A stretch of DNA of 64,000 bases, from positions 2,232,001-2,296,000 of the forward strand of contig CBDAPX010000001.1 of assembly GCA_965198725.1 (NCBI GenBank), in the 5' to 3' direction. Each line of letters starts with the position of its first letter. Positions within the stretch are counted from its first letter, which is position 1. A program made the position numbers and the translations under genes. The notes under the pieces are model-generated. The model worked only from the letters and a program-made list of their open reading frames with translations. It made no database searches and was not told the DNA's origin. Shown piece after piece: positions 1-8,908 of the stretch. The DNA comes from CBDAPX01 sp965198725. Lineage in GTDB: Bacteria > Pseudomonadota > Alphaproteobacteria > Rhodobacterales > Rhodobacteraceae.

Positions 1-4
1 GCCG

Positions 5-739
5 TCAGGTCCGGTCCGCCATCCGCGCCGCGCGTCCGCCGCGCCGCTTTTGCAGCTTCGGTGCCCGACCGGGCAAAGCGGCCATGATCTCGGAACGCTC
101 ACCGTCCGACATCTTCGACCAACGGGAAATCTCGTCAATCGTGCGATAGCACCCTGTGCAAATCCGCTCCACTGGATGCACAACACAGATCTGGACACAA
201 GGGCTGTCAATTTCCTTGCGTTTCCACACAGGGGGGGTCACGGGGGCGTTCATCCGGGTTATGGGTCTTTCGTTTTGCAAGTGCCGCAGGCGATCCAGCG
301 CGCCTTGCAAGATATACCCCGCCGCGACATGATCAATAACCTCTGCGCGACGTTTTCGTGTCGTATCCGCCTCTAACAGGGCTCTTTCCGCGGCCACGGT
401 ACTCAACCTTTCGTCCCAAAACGTGATCGGCAGCTCGGTCAGGCGGCTCAGGTTTTGCGCAAAAGCCCGTGTTGATTGACATCGTGGCCCCTCTGTCCCG
501 TCCATATTTCGGGGCAGGCCTATGATGATCCCGCCGATGTCCCGCGCGGCCAAAAGGCCCAACAAAGCCGCTGCATCAACCCCAAACTTCTTGCGTCGAA
601 TGGTTTCCAGCGGGCTGGCGACGCCACGCATCCGGTCAGAGACGGCAACCCCAATGGTCTTGGTGCCAAAATCGAGACCGGACAAGGCGGTCATTGGCGC
701 GCAGGCATTGGCAAAAGCACCGATTTCTTCATAAATCAC
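5..739 (-). CDS. ruvX: RuvX/YqgF Holliday junction resolvase-like protein fused to a DUF1289 domain
   Basis: The first about 160 residues are a RuvX/YqgF RNase H-fold domain, a family tied to Holliday junction resolution and pre-16S rRNA 5' maturation in the cytoplasm. Visible motifs are LDFGTKTIGVAVSD near residue 22, the DERLST motif and the late DHVAAGYIL helix, which together supply the acidic active-site residues. From about residue 175 a DUF1289 domain follows, with Cys in CVQIC and CTGC, in one uninterrupted frame. An internal ATG near position 291 (MNAPVTPPVWKR) looks like the start of a stand-alone DUF1289 protein, so the fusion or an internal start is possible. The GTG start at 739 overlaps the ccmI stop by 4 bases, indicating translational coupling. 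The ATG 15 codons in is the alternative start. Confidence 0.9.
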   Translation of the reverse strand: MIYEEIGAFANACAPMTALSGLDFGTKTIGVAVSDRMRGVASPLETIRRKKFGVDAAALLGLLAARDIGGIIIGLPRNMDGTEGPRCQSTRAFAQNLSRLTELPITFWDERLSTVAAERALLEADTTRKRRAEVIDHVAAGYILQGALDRLRHLQNERPITRMNAPVTPPVWKRKEIDSPCVQICVVHPVERICTGCYRTIDEISRWSKMSDGERSEIMAALPGRAPKLQKRRGGRAARMADRT

Positions 740-1962
740 AGGTTCAGCCCCGCTTGCGCCGCCGTCGCCTCCAAAAGGGCAAGCGCGGCCCGATCATCGG
801 CAAAGACCTCGATCGCATTATCATAAACCGCCTGCGCTTGCGGCAAATCCCCCAATACCGCCAAGGCAGAAATCAACCGCGCCCATTCCGGCGGCGGCCC
901 GCCTTCTGTTGCCAACCGGTCGCTCAGGCCCTGCACCATACCCCGGATCATCTCGGCCCGGTCTTCTGCCGACATTTCAGAGGCGGCCTCCATATCCTCT
1001 TGCGAAGGCCCGCGCAAAGGGGCGTCGGCGCTGGGCAATTGATAATTCACGCCTGCCCGCATCGCCATATCTTCGATCTGTCCACGGATCGGCGGCACCC
1101 ACGGGGCGTCGGGCAAGCTGTCTTTCAACAGGTTGTCCCAGACACGGAAAGCGACGTCGGGGCGCCCGGTCTGGCCCATCATCAGCCCCCAGTAATAGCG
1201 TGCCGGTCCATTGCGGGGATCCTGCTCCAGCGCTTTGGCCAGCGCGGCCTCTGCCGTCGGAGAGACATAGCCACCCGCCGCCAAGATCAACATATCTGCA
1301 TAATCCGCGTGATCCGCCACCGTGGCCGCATCGCCTTTCAGCGCGATCACCCGCGCCTGCGCCACATGGGCGGCGGCAAAATTGCCCAGCGTCGCTTCGT
1401 TCTGCGCCAGCAGGATATGCCCTTGCAGATCATCGGGCCGTTCGGCAACCGAATTGCGCAACCGCTCCATCAAATCCAGGTATTCTTCGCTGGCCTGCGC
1501 ATTGGGCCGGGCCGGGATGGACGCCTCGGCATCCGCTTGGCTTGGCCGCGACGCCCGCGCCAGTTCCGCGATCTCGACCCGCGTTTTCAGGCCCAGGTCC
1601 CCATACCCCGGTGCCCCCAATTGCAGGTACAGCAGAAGGCTACCGCCAATCAGAACGACTGCGGCCCCCATCGCGACAGCGCCAGACAGCACGCCGCCCT
1701 GACCGGTTCCGGCTTCGAACGCCTTGACCTGCGCATCTGCTGCCAACAATCGGCGGGACACCTCTGCTCGGACGCGCTCGGCATCCGCCGCATCGATCAC
1801 GCCCCGGGCCAGGTCGCGATCCACCTCTTTCAGCTGATCCCGATAGACCTGCAGGTCATAAGCCGCCGCCGGCTGTTCCGCAGGTCTGCGCCGCAACAGC
1901 GCCGCCGACAACAACGCCGCGACCAACAAGGCCAGAATTCCGGTGACGATCCAAAAGATCAT
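736..1962 (-). CDS. ccmI: c-type cytochrome biogenesis protein CcmI
   Basis: CcmI is the membrane chaperone that holds apocytochrome c for heme ligation by CcmFH. The 408-residue product starts with a membrane helix (MIFWIVTGILALLV), followed by a cytoplasmic segment with the motif VYRDQLKEVDRDLARG, a second helix near residues 90-115 (GAVAMGAAVVLIGG) and a long TPR-like periplasmic C-terminus containing ARYYWGLMMGQTGRPDVA. The frame is open 57 bases further upstream, but the ATG at 1962 has a strong GGAGG six bases upstream and places the membrane helix at the N-terminus. It is translationally coupled to the following ruvX. The ccmABCDG genes lie about 31 kb away, so the Ccm genes are split here. 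Confidence 0.92.
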   Translation of the reverse strand: MIFWIVTGILALLVAALLSAALLRRRPAEQPAAAYDLQVYRDQLKEVDRDLARGVIDAADAERVRAEVSRRLLAADAQVKAFEAGTGQGGVLSGAVAMGAAVVLIGGSLLLYLQLGAPGYGDLGLKTRVEIAELARASRPSQADAEASIPARPNAQASEEYLDLMERLRNSVAERPDDLQGHILLAQNEATLGNFAAAHVAQARVIALKGDAATVADHADYADMLILAAGGYVSPTAEAALAKALEQDPRNGPARYYWGLMMGQTGRPDVAFRVWDNLLKDSLPDAPWVPPIRGQIEDMAMRAGVNYQLPSADAPLRGPSQEDMEAASEMSAEDRAEMIRGMVQGLSDRLATEGGPPPEWARLISALAVLGDLPQAQAVYDNAIEVFADDRAALALLEATAAQAGLNL

Positions 1963-2135
1963 GCTGCCTCCAAACATGCCCCCTGATCTATAGCGTGCGG
2001 GCCCCGGGAAAAAGACCAATCGCCTATGTTTGATGCACCATGTCGCAACCGTGTCATATTGCGACGGTTGGCGTCGCGGGCCATCCTGCGATCAGCGGCA
2101 TACCCGCGCTATCCTTTAAGATCGGATTCGACCAG

Positions 2136-3380
2136 ATGAAACGCTACTCTGCCTTTGCCGTCGCCCGTGAAGCCATGCGCCACCATCAAGGATGGGAGCG
2201 GGCCTGGCGCAACCCCGAGCCAAAGGCGAAATACGACGTGATCATTGTCGGCGCAGGCGGGCATGGTCTGGCCACGGCCTATTACCTGGGCAAACGCTTT
2301 GGCATCAAAAACGTGGCCATCATCGAAAAGGGCTGGCTCGGCGGCGGCAACACTGGCCGAAACACGACCATCATCCGCTCGAACTACCTGCAGGATCCCT
2401 CGGCCGCGATCTATGAAAAGGCGCGGTCGCTCTACGAGGATCTGAGCCAGGACCTGAACTATAACATCATGTTCAGCCCGCGCGGCGTTTTGATGCTGGC
2501 CCAGACCCAACATGAAATCCGTGGCTATCAGCGCACCGCGCATGCCAACGCGCTGCAAGGGGTCGAAACCGAATTTGTCGGCCCCGACCGCGTGAAAGAG
2601 CTCTGCCCGATCATCAATATCGACGGGCCCCGCTATCCCGTGCTTGGCGCGCTCTGGCAGCCGCGCGGCGGCACCGCGCGCCATGACGCGGTGGCCTGGG
2701 GCTATGCCCGGGCGTGCTCTGACATGGGCATGGACATCATCCAGAAATGTGAGGTCACAGCCGTGCGCCGCGATGGCGGCAAGGTCGTGGGCGTCACCAC
2801 CACCAAAGGCGATATCGATTGCGACAAGCTGGGCATCGTGGTTGCGGGCCATTCCGGCGTGCTGGCCGATATGGCGGGTTTCCGCCTGCCCATCGAAAGC
2901 GTGGCACTTCAGGCGTTGGTGTCCGAACCCATCAAACCCTGCATGGACGTGGTCGTCATGGCCAACACGGTGCACGGTTATATGAGCCAGTCGGACAAAG
3001 GCGAAATGGTGATCGGCGGTGGCGCGGACGGGTTCAACAACTACACCCAACGCGGATCCTTTCACCACGCCGAAGAAACCGTGCGCGCGCTTATTGAAAC
3101 CTTCCCGATCATCTCGCGCCTCAAGATGCTGCGCTGGTGGGGCGGGATCGTGGACATGACCGGCGACCGCTCTCCGATCCTGTCCAAAACACCGGTGGAA
3201 AACGTCTTTATCAACTGCGGTTGGGGCACCGGCGGGTTCAAGGCGATCCCGGGCTCCGGCTGGGGCTTTGCCGAACTGATGGCTAAAGGGCATTCCCCGC
3301 TCACCGAAGCCTTCTCACTCGACCGCTTCCACGAAGGCCGCTTCATCGACGAAAGCGTCGCAGCAGGGGTGGCGCATTGA
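2136..3380 (+). CDS. soxB: sarcosine oxidase beta subunit
   Basis: This is the beta subunit of heterotetrameric sarcosine oxidase, which oxidatively demethylates sarcosine to glycine and passes the methylene group to tetrahydrofolate. The 414-residue protein has an N-terminal FAD-binding Rossmann motif (VIIVGAGGHGLATAYYLG, residues 36-53) and a DAO-type fold. His183 in GGTARHDAVAW matches the region where this family binds FMN covalently; that assignment is from family knowledge. The C-terminus contains the conserved GWGTGGFKAIPGSG. The start at 2136 (MKRYSAFAVAREA) fits the family; the 32 extra codons open upstream do not resemble it. It heads the soxB-(TfoX)-soxD-soxA-soxG operon. Confidence 0.96.
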   Translation: MKRYSAFAVAREAMRHHQGWERAWRNPEPKAKYDVIIVGAGGHGLATAYYLGKRFGIKNVAIIEKGWLGGGNTGRNTTIIRSNYLQDPSAAIYEKARSLYEDLSQDLNYNIMFSPRGVLMLAQTQHEIRGYQRTAHANALQGVETEFVGPDRVKELCPIINIDGPRYPVLGALWQPRGGTARHDAVAWGYARACSDMGMDIIQKCEVTAVRRDGGKVVGVTTTKGDIDCDKLGIVVAGHSGVLADMAGFRLPIESVALQALVSEPIKPCMDVVVMANTVHGYMSQSDKGEMVIGGGADGFNNYTQRGSFHHAEETVRALIETFPIISRLKMLRWWGGIVDMTGDRSPILSKTPVENVFINCGWGTGGFKAIPGSGWGFAELMAKGHSPLTEAFSLDRFHEGRFIDESVAAGVAH

Positions 3381-3429
3381 TGGAACCGCAACCAAAAAAC
3401 CACGGTCAACCAACGGAGAGGGCGATGTG

Positions 3430-3759
3430 ATGCCCTATTCCGAAACCATGGCCGACCTCATGCGCGCTGATCTCGGCGTCGAACCGGGCCTGTCCGAGAA
3501 AAAGATGTTCGGCGGGCTTTGCTTTCTGCTCCACGGCAACATGGTCTGCGGTGTCCACAAGGACGGCGCGATGTTTCGCCCCGGCAAACCGCGCGAGGCC
3601 GAAGCACTGGCGCTGGGCGCCGAACCACTCTCCTTCACCGGTAGCCCCATGGGTGGCATGGTCGAACTGGACGAGGCCACTTTCGAAGACGCCGCGCTGC
3701 GCCGCAAACTCATAGACATCTCGCTGGCCAATGCCGCCAGCCTGCCACCGAAAGGATAA
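3430..3759 (+). CDS. TfoX/Sxy N-terminal domain protein
   Basis: This 109-residue protein consists of a TfoX N-terminal domain: MPYSETMADLMRADLG, then the hallmark KKMFGGLCFLLHGNMVCGV and a FRPG segment. The domain is the N-terminal half of the competence regulator TfoX/Sxy, but short stand-alone versions like this are widespread and of unknown function. There is no C-terminal TfoX domain. It sits inside the sarcosine oxidase operon, 49 bases after soxB and 4 bases before soxD, with GGAGAGGG upstream, so it should be cotranscribed. A GTG directly before the ATG is an alternative start. A role in sarcosine oxidase assembly or expression is a guess from position alone. Confidence 0.85.
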   Translation: MPYSETMADLMRADLGVEPGLSEKKMFGGLCFLLHGNMVCGVHKDGAMFRPGKPREAEALALGAEPLSFTGSPMGGMVELDEATFEDAALRRKLIDISLANAASLPPKG

Positions 3760-3763
3760 CCCG

Positions 3764-4093
3764 ATGCTGATCCTTCGTTGCCCCTATTGCGGCGTCGACG
3801 CCGAAGAAACCGAACTGACGCCAGGCGGAGAGGCGCATCTGACGCGCTATGGCCCCGGTTCATCGGACGATGATTTCCACGACTACCTCTTCTCTCGCGA
3901 AAACCCCAAAGGCGTGCATTTCGAACGCTGGCGCCATTCGGCAGGCTGTGGAAAATGGTTCCACGCCGCCCGCTGCACCACCACGCTTGAGGTGTTTGGC
4001 ACCTACGTGGCCCAAACCACCGAGCCACCGCAAGATATCAAGGATGCGATCACCGCCAAACGTCCCGGCTGGTCGTGGAGAGAGATCACTTGA
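3764..4093 (+). CDS. soxD: sarcosine oxidase delta subunit
   Basis: This is the small zinc-binding delta subunit of heterotetrameric sarcosine oxidase, 109 residues. The N-terminal MLILRCPYCG gives Cys6 and Cys9, and the conserved RHSAGCGKWFHAARC (from residue 57) supplies the His and Cys that complete the zinc site in this family. It starts just after the TfoX-like gene and precedes soxA by about 60 bases. The next ATG in the mRNA is that of soxA. The sequence is full length and its order within the operon is the usual B-D-A-G apart from the TfoX-like insertion. Confidence 0.95.
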   Translation: MLILRCPYCGVDAEETELTPGGEAHLTRYGPGSSDDDFHDYLFSRENPKGVHFERWRHSAGCGKWFHAARCTTTLEVFGTYVAQTTEPPQDIKDAITAKRPGWSWREIT

Positions 4094-4154
4094 TGCTTCT
4101 TTCTTGTTCCAAATACCCAAATCCCTCCAGGCCCACAGGCGAAAGGGTCCCCGC

Positions 4155-7100
4155 ATGAGCACGCGCATTTCCAACCATGGCCGCCTGATCGACCGCGCGA
4201 CCGAGGTGAAATTCCAGTTCAACAACAAATGGCTCCGGGGTCACGCCGGCGACACGCTGGCCTCTGCACTTCTGGCCAATGACCAGATGATGGTGGGCCG
4301 GTCGTTCAAATACCACCGCCCGCGCGGCATCGTGGCTTCGGGCGTCGAAGAGCCCAACGCGTTGGTCAACATGGGCAAATTTTCCAGCTTTGAGCCGAAC
4401 CAGAGGGCCACCACGACCGAGCTTTTTGACGGTCTGGCGGCGGACAGCCAGAACCATTGGCCCAGCCTCGAATTCGATATCGGCGCGATAAACTCGATGC
4501 TCGCCCGGTTCCTGCCGGCGGGTTTCTACTACAAGATGTTCATCCATCCGCGCCCGTTCTGGAAACACATCTACGAACCTTTCATCCGCCAGTCTGCGGG
4601 TCTCGGCAAAGCGCCGACCGATCAGGACAAGGATACCTACGAGCATTTCTATACCTTCGTCGATGTTCTGGTGATTGGTGGTGGTGTTGCGGGTCTGCAA
4701 GCCGCTAAATCGGCCGCAGATACGGGTGCTAAGGTCTTGCTGATCGAACAGACCGCCCATTGGGGCGGTCGCGCCCCGGTCGATGGCGGCACGATTGACG
4801 GCCAGGATCCGGCAGACTGGGTTGACGCGACCCGCGCCGCGTTAGAGGCGATGCCCAATGTGACGCTTCGCGCGCGCTGCATGGGGGCAGGGGTCTATGA
4901 CCACGGCTACGTGCTGGGCTATGAGCGTCTGACCGATCACGCGCCCACCCAAGACGGCCCGCGCCACCGGCTCTGGCGCATCCGGGCCAAGCAGGTGGTG
5001 ACCGCAACAGGGGCCATCGAACGGCCGCTCAGTTTTGCGGGCAACGATATTCCGGGCGTGATGCTGGCCTCTGCTGTGCGCGACTATCTTGTGAATTTTG
5101 GTGTGGCCGTGGGCCAACGCACCGTGGTGGCCACCAATAATGACGACGGCTATCGCACGGCCATCGCCCTCGTAAATGCGGGGTTGAAAGTGCCTAGCAT
5201 CATTGACGCCCGCCCGGCGGGCGGTGGTGCGTTGATGGAAGAGGCCAAGGCGCTGGGCATCCGGGTCGAGGTCAATTCGGCCATTGCCAAGGTCTATGGC
5301 AACAGCCGCGTTCAAAAGGTGGATGTCTGCAAACAGGACAGTGACGGCACCATCGCCCGCGAAGTGCCCTGTGATGCCGTGGCCATGTCAGGCGGCTGGT
5401 CCCCGGTCGTACATCTGTGGTCCCATTGTGGTGGCAAGCTTTACTGGGATGACGCACAGGCGCATTTCCGGCCCGATACCACACGCGCCCCAACCGGGGC
5501 GGATGGCCAGCCATTTGTGGGCTGTGCCGGGGCCGCAAACGGTGCCCTGCACATGTCCCAAACGCTGTCTGATGCGGCGACGGCCGGGGCCGCTGCCGCG
5601 GGTGCGGCAGGCTTTGACGGGGCCGCCACGGCCCCGGCGGCAGACGCTGCACCAGAGGTCGACATTGCCGCGGTTTGGCTGATGCCCGCCAAGGCCAAAT
5701 ACAAGCTGCGCAGCAAATCCTGGCTGGATTTCCAGAACGACGTGAAGGTTTCGGACGTGCAACTGGCCGCGCGCGAAGGCTTTGAAAGCGTCGAACACAC
5801 CAAGCGTTACACCACGCTGGGCATGGCGATGGATCAGGGAAAGCTCAGCAACATCAACGGTCTGGCCACGCTTGCGGATGCGCTGGATACGGATATCCCC
5901 TCGGTCGGCACGACGACCTTCCGTCCGCCGTATACACCCATTTCAATGGGCTCTATCGCAGGGGAAGCACGGGGCGAGGTTTTTCAGCCGATCCGCAAAA
6001 CACCCATGCATGATTGGCACGATGCCAACGGGGCCGATTGGGAACCGGTGGGCCATTGGCGTCGTCCCTATGCCTTTGTCCGGGCGGGCGAGACCGTACA
6101 TCAGGCGGTCCATCGCGAGGTGAAGAACACACGCGAAAACCTTGGCCTGCTGGATGCCTCAACACTGGGCAAGCTGATCGTCAAAAGTCCCGATGCGGGC
6201 AAATTCCTCGACATGATGTACACCAACATGATGTCGACGCTCAAAATCGGCAAGTGCCGTTATGGGCTGATGTGTTCGGAAAACGGGTTCCTGATCGATG
6301 ATGGCGTTGTCGCCCGGATCGATGAGGACACGTGGCTGTGTCACACCACCACCGGCGGGGCCGACCGCATCCATGCGCATATGGAAGAGTGGCTGCAAAC
6401 CGAATGGTGGGACTGGAAAGTCTATGTCGCCAACGTGACCGAACAATACGCGCAGGTGGCGGTTGTGGGGCCAAACACCCGCAAAGTGCTGGAAAAGCTG
6501 GGTGGCATGGATGTTTCGAAAGAGGCGTTGCCGTTCATGGAATGGCGCGATGGCCAGATCGGCGGTTTTGATGCGCGGGCCTATCGGATCTCATTCTCGG
6601 GTGAGTTGAGCTATGAAATTGCGGTCCCGGCGAGCCAAGGCCGTGCCTTTTGGGATGCCTTGCTTGACGCTGGCGCCGCGTTTGGCGCGATGCCGTACGG
6701 GACAGAGGCGCTGCATATCATGCGGGCCGAAAAAGGGTTCATCATGATCGGTGACGAAACCGATGGCACGGTGATCCCGCAAGACCTGAACATGCAGTGG
6801 GCGTTGTCGAAGAAAAAGACCGATTACCTCGGCAAACGTGCCCAAGAACGCACGCACATGACCGATCCTGACCGTTGGAAACTGGTGGGTCTGGAAACGG
6901 TCGATGGCTCGGTTTTGCCAGACGGGGCTTATGCCATTGTCGAAGGCAAAAATGCCAATGGTCAGCGCAATATGATCGGGCGGGTCACATCGACGTACCA
7001 TTCCCCAACCTTGGGCAAGGGGATCGCGATGGGGCTGGTTCTGAACGGTCCTGATCGTATGGGCGAGGTTCTGAATTTCCCGGGCACCGATGGCAAAACC

Positions 7101-7163
7101 TATCAGGCCCGGATCGTGGACCAGGTGTTCTTTGACAAGGATGGGGAGAAACAGAATGTCTGA
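4155..7163 (+). CDS. soxA: sarcosine oxidase alpha subunit
   Basis: This is the large catalytic alpha subunit, 1002 residues. Residues 1-110 hold the 2Fe-2S-like ubiquitin-fold domain typical of the family (FNNKWLRGHAGDTLASALLAN, FKYHRPRGI). A Rossmann domain with DVLVIGGGVAGLQAAKSA near residue 170 binds NAD, and the C-terminal half is a GcvT-like folate-binding aminomethyltransferase domain (MEWRDGQIGG, YRISFSGELSYEI, GTEALHIMRAEKGF). The ATG at 4155 (MSTRISNHGRL) matches the family N-terminus; about 100 in-frame codons upstream overlap soxD and are not used. An alanine-rich stretch near residues 470-500 links the two halves. The 3' end overlaps soxG by 8 bases. Confidence 0.96.
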   Translation: MSTRISNHGRLIDRATEVKFQFNNKWLRGHAGDTLASALLANDQMMVGRSFKYHRPRGIVASGVEEPNALVNMGKFSSFEPNQRATTTELFDGLAADSQNHWPSLEFDIGAINSMLARFLPAGFYYKMFIHPRPFWKHIYEPFIRQSAGLGKAPTDQDKDTYEHFYTFVDVLVIGGGVAGLQAAKSAADTGAKVLLIEQTAHWGGRAPVDGGTIDGQDPADWVDATRAALEAMPNVTLRARCMGAGVYDHGYVLGYERLTDHAPTQDGPRHRLWRIRAKQVVTATGAIERPLSFAGNDIPGVMLASAVRDYLVNFGVAVGQRTVVATNNDDGYRTAIALVNAGLKVPSIIDARPAGGGALMEEAKALGIRVEVNSAIAKVYGNSRVQKVDVCKQDSDGTIAREVPCDAVAMSGGWSPVVHLWSHCGGKLYWDDAQAHFRPDTTRAPTGADGQPFVGCAGAANGALHMSQTLSDAATAGAAAAGAAGFDGAATAPAADAAPEVDIAAVWLMPAKAKYKLRSKSWLDFQNDVKVSDVQLAAREGFESVEHTKRYTTLGMAMDQGKLSNINGLATLADALDTDIPSVGTTTFRPPYTPISMGSIAGEARGEVFQPIRKTPMHDWHDANGADWEPVGHWRRPYAFVRAGETVHQAVHREVKNTRENLGLLDASTLGKLIVKSPDAGKFLDMMYTNMMSTLKIGKCRYGLMCSENGFLIDDGVVARIDEDTWLCHTTTGGADRIHAHMEEWLQTEWWDWKVYVANVTEQYAQVAVVGPNTRKVLEKLGGMDVSKEALPFMEWRDGQIGGFDARAYRISFSGELSYEIAVPASQGRAFWDALLDAGAAFGAMPYGTEALHIMRAEKGFIMIGDETDGTVIPQDLNMQWALSKKKTDYLGKRAQERTHMTDPDRWKLVGLETVDGSVLPDGAYAIVEGKNANGQRNMIGRVTSTYHSPTLGKGIAMGLVLNGPDRMGEVLNFPGTDGKTYQARIVDQVFFDKDGEKQNV

Positions 7164-7722
7164 GGCTGTGACCGCATTGGGTGGGGTGCGCTTTGACGGG
7201 CTTGTCCATGTTGAAGAGGTGCCGTTGCAAGGCATGATCACGTTGCGCGGCGATCTGGGCCCTGCCGGGGTCAAAGCGGCCGCAACGGGTGTTGCGGGCG
7301 TGGATATGCCAAGCATACGGCAGGCAAACGTCGCTGGTGACAGCGGCATCTGCTGGATGTCCCCGGATGAGCTTTTGGTGCTGTGCCCCTATGACGGTGT
7401 TGTGGACAGCGTGGAAAAAATGCAATCGGCGCTGGGCGATAGCCACGCTTTGGCGATCAATGTGTCGGATGCGCGCGCCTCTTTCCGGGTCAGCGGCCCG
7501 ATGGCGCGCGAGGTTATGGCAAAGCTTTGCCCGGTTGATCTGTCACCAGAGGCTTTCAGGCCCGGTGATTTCCGCCGTACCCGCATGGCACAAGTGGCTG
7601 CCGCATTCTGGATGGTGGATGATGAGACGTTTCAGATCATCTGTTTCCGCTCGGTCGCGGATTATGTCTTTGGCCTCCTGAAAGCTGCCGCACAACCGGG
7701 GTCTGACATCGCTTATTTCTGA
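7156..7722 (+). CDS. soxG: sarcosine oxidase gamma subunit
   Basis: This is the gamma subunit of heterotetrameric sarcosine oxidase, 188 residues, last gene of the operon and overlapping soxA by 8 bases. Recognisable features are ITLRGDLGPAGVKAA, CWMSPDELLVLCPYDG, NVSDARASFRVSGP and the C-terminal ADYVFGLLKAAAQPGS. The fold is GcvT-like and packs against the alpha subunit; it has no known catalytic residues. No formyltetrahydrofolate deformylase or folate gene follows here, unlike in several other sox operons, so the folate part must lie elsewhere in the genome. Confidence 0.93.
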   Translation: MSEAVTALGGVRFDGLVHVEEVPLQGMITLRGDLGPAGVKAAATGVAGVDMPSIRQANVAGDSGICWMSPDELLVLCPYDGVVDSVEKMQSALGDSHALAINVSDARASFRVSGPMAREVMAKLCPVDLSPEAFRPGDFRRTRMAQVAAAFWMVDDETFQIICFRSVADYVFGLLKAAAQPGSDIAYF

Positions 7723-7864
7723 CGGCGCTGCATGGGGATGCCCGTCATCTGAGCACCGGTTCCCCGAGGCGATTTGTCTGACCCACTTTGGGTTGAAAGG
7801 CGGGCGTTAAAGGCGCACCTTTGGCATGCAGCATCGTGAATGCATCAACCCAAGGGGCTTTGCC

Positions 7865-8296
7865 ATGAAATACGCCGTGACTGCCGTTTTCCTTATCATG
7901 GGCGGCGGCGCAGCAGCAGCGCCGGTGACGTACCAATGCTCTTTCGCGCCGTCAGATGACGGCTGGATTGCAGGCCCGGTGACCGCGACCTTCGATACCG
8001 CGACCGAACAAGCCGCTGTGGTCGACCCGATCATCGAAGAGTCCACGGGCGGACGAGCCATCGCCGCCAATTACAAGCGTCGCAACAACGGTAAGCTAGA
8101 GGCGACGTGGTCGCTGGATAACGTCCGGCGCGGGCGCGGCGGCGGGCAAAAGGTCAGTTGGACGTTGCAGGTCGACCCATCCGATAACAGCGCCGTTGTG
8201 CGCGTGTACTGGGCTAAAGTCGGTGATCAGGATCGCCGTCCGCCTCGTGGAAACGGCACATGCAATACCGTTTCATCGCCGAACTTGCTTGGATAA
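7865..8296 (+). CDS. small secreted protein, first of a tandem paralogous pair
   Basis: The 143-residue product has a signal peptide (MKYAVTAVFLIMGGGAAAA) and a predicted mature domain of about 120 residues with two cysteines, one in VTYQCSF near the new N-terminus and one near the C-terminus (NGTCNT), so a disulfide is plausible. It shares its layout with the next gene: Y-x-C, SDGW-like turn, NNGKLEATWSL, SWTLQVDPSDNSA. I do not recognise the family. The ATG at 7865 is chosen because it starts the signal peptide. No catalytic motif is visible; a periplasmic or secreted structural role is a guess. Confidence 0.75.
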   Translation: MKYAVTAVFLIMGGGAAAAPVTYQCSFAPSDDGWIAGPVTATFDTATEQAAVVDPIIEESTGGRAIAANYKRRNNGKLEATWSLDNVRRGRGGGQKVSWTLQVDPSDNSAVVRVYWAKVGDQDRRPPRGNGTCNTVSSPNLLG

Positions 8297-8412
8297 AGCG
8301 CAGATCACAGAAAAAGCCGTCGCAGGACCAAAAACACAATTGCCTTTCGAAATGTAATGATGCCAAATGGCGTCAAGTTACGAGTGAACCCTACGAATAT
8401 CAGGGAGTTGCA

Positions 8413-8811
8413 ATGAGATTTTTGGTTTTCGCCGCCATGGTGCTTTGGCCCACAGCTATTTTGGCAGCCCCAGTCGTCTATGAATGTAAGTTCAAAAAAA
8501 GCTCGGATGGATGGATACAAGAAACGATCACGGCGCGGATCGATAGCAAAACTGGTGCGGTGGATGTATTCGATAGAATTGTGTCCCAAACCAACAACGG
8601 CAAACCAGTTGCGGGTCAATATAAGAAGACAAATAACGGTCGGCTGCGCGTAAAATGGGATCTAAAGGATCTCGAAACGACCCAAATAAGTCGGGTGCGA
8701 ACGAGTTGGACGCTGACGATAAATCCAAATGACATGTCAGCTATGGCCGTTGCTCGGCTTGATGTCGGAGGAAGCTCTTCGCGTAGGGGCGCATGCAAGA
8801 TAATCCAATGA
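8413..8811 (+). CDS. small secreted protein, second of a tandem paralogous pair
   Basis: This 132-residue product is a paralogue of the preceding gene. It has a signal peptide (MRFLVFAAMVLWPTAILAAP), then VVYECKF, SSDGW, KTNNGRLRVKWDL, TSWTLTINPNDMSAMA and a C-terminal Cys in RGACKII. The two proteins match throughout at the spacing of these motifs, which supports a tandem duplication. The second copy is visibly richer in A and T codons than its neighbour and the surrounding genes, which suggests relaxed selection or a separate origin. Family and function are unknown. An AGGGAG ribosome binding site precedes the ATG. Confidence 0.75.
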   Translation: MRFLVFAAMVLWPTAILAAPVVYECKFKKSSDGWIQETITARIDSKTGAVDVFDRIVSQTNNGKPVAGQYKKTNNGRLRVKWDLKDLETTQISRVRTSWTLTINPNDMSAMAVARLDVGGSSSRRGACKIIQ

Positions 8812-8908
8812 GATTTGGTCACTGGAATTTGCTTCTGGCCCTTGACCTAAGCAGGCATGGGCCGCATGTACCGCTATGACGCAACTCTAGTCTGACGGAG
8901 CGCCCATT

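Noticed and set aside
2109..3293. A 394-residue frame opposite soxB
   Set aside because: Antisense shadow of a conserved gene with GC-rich third positions.
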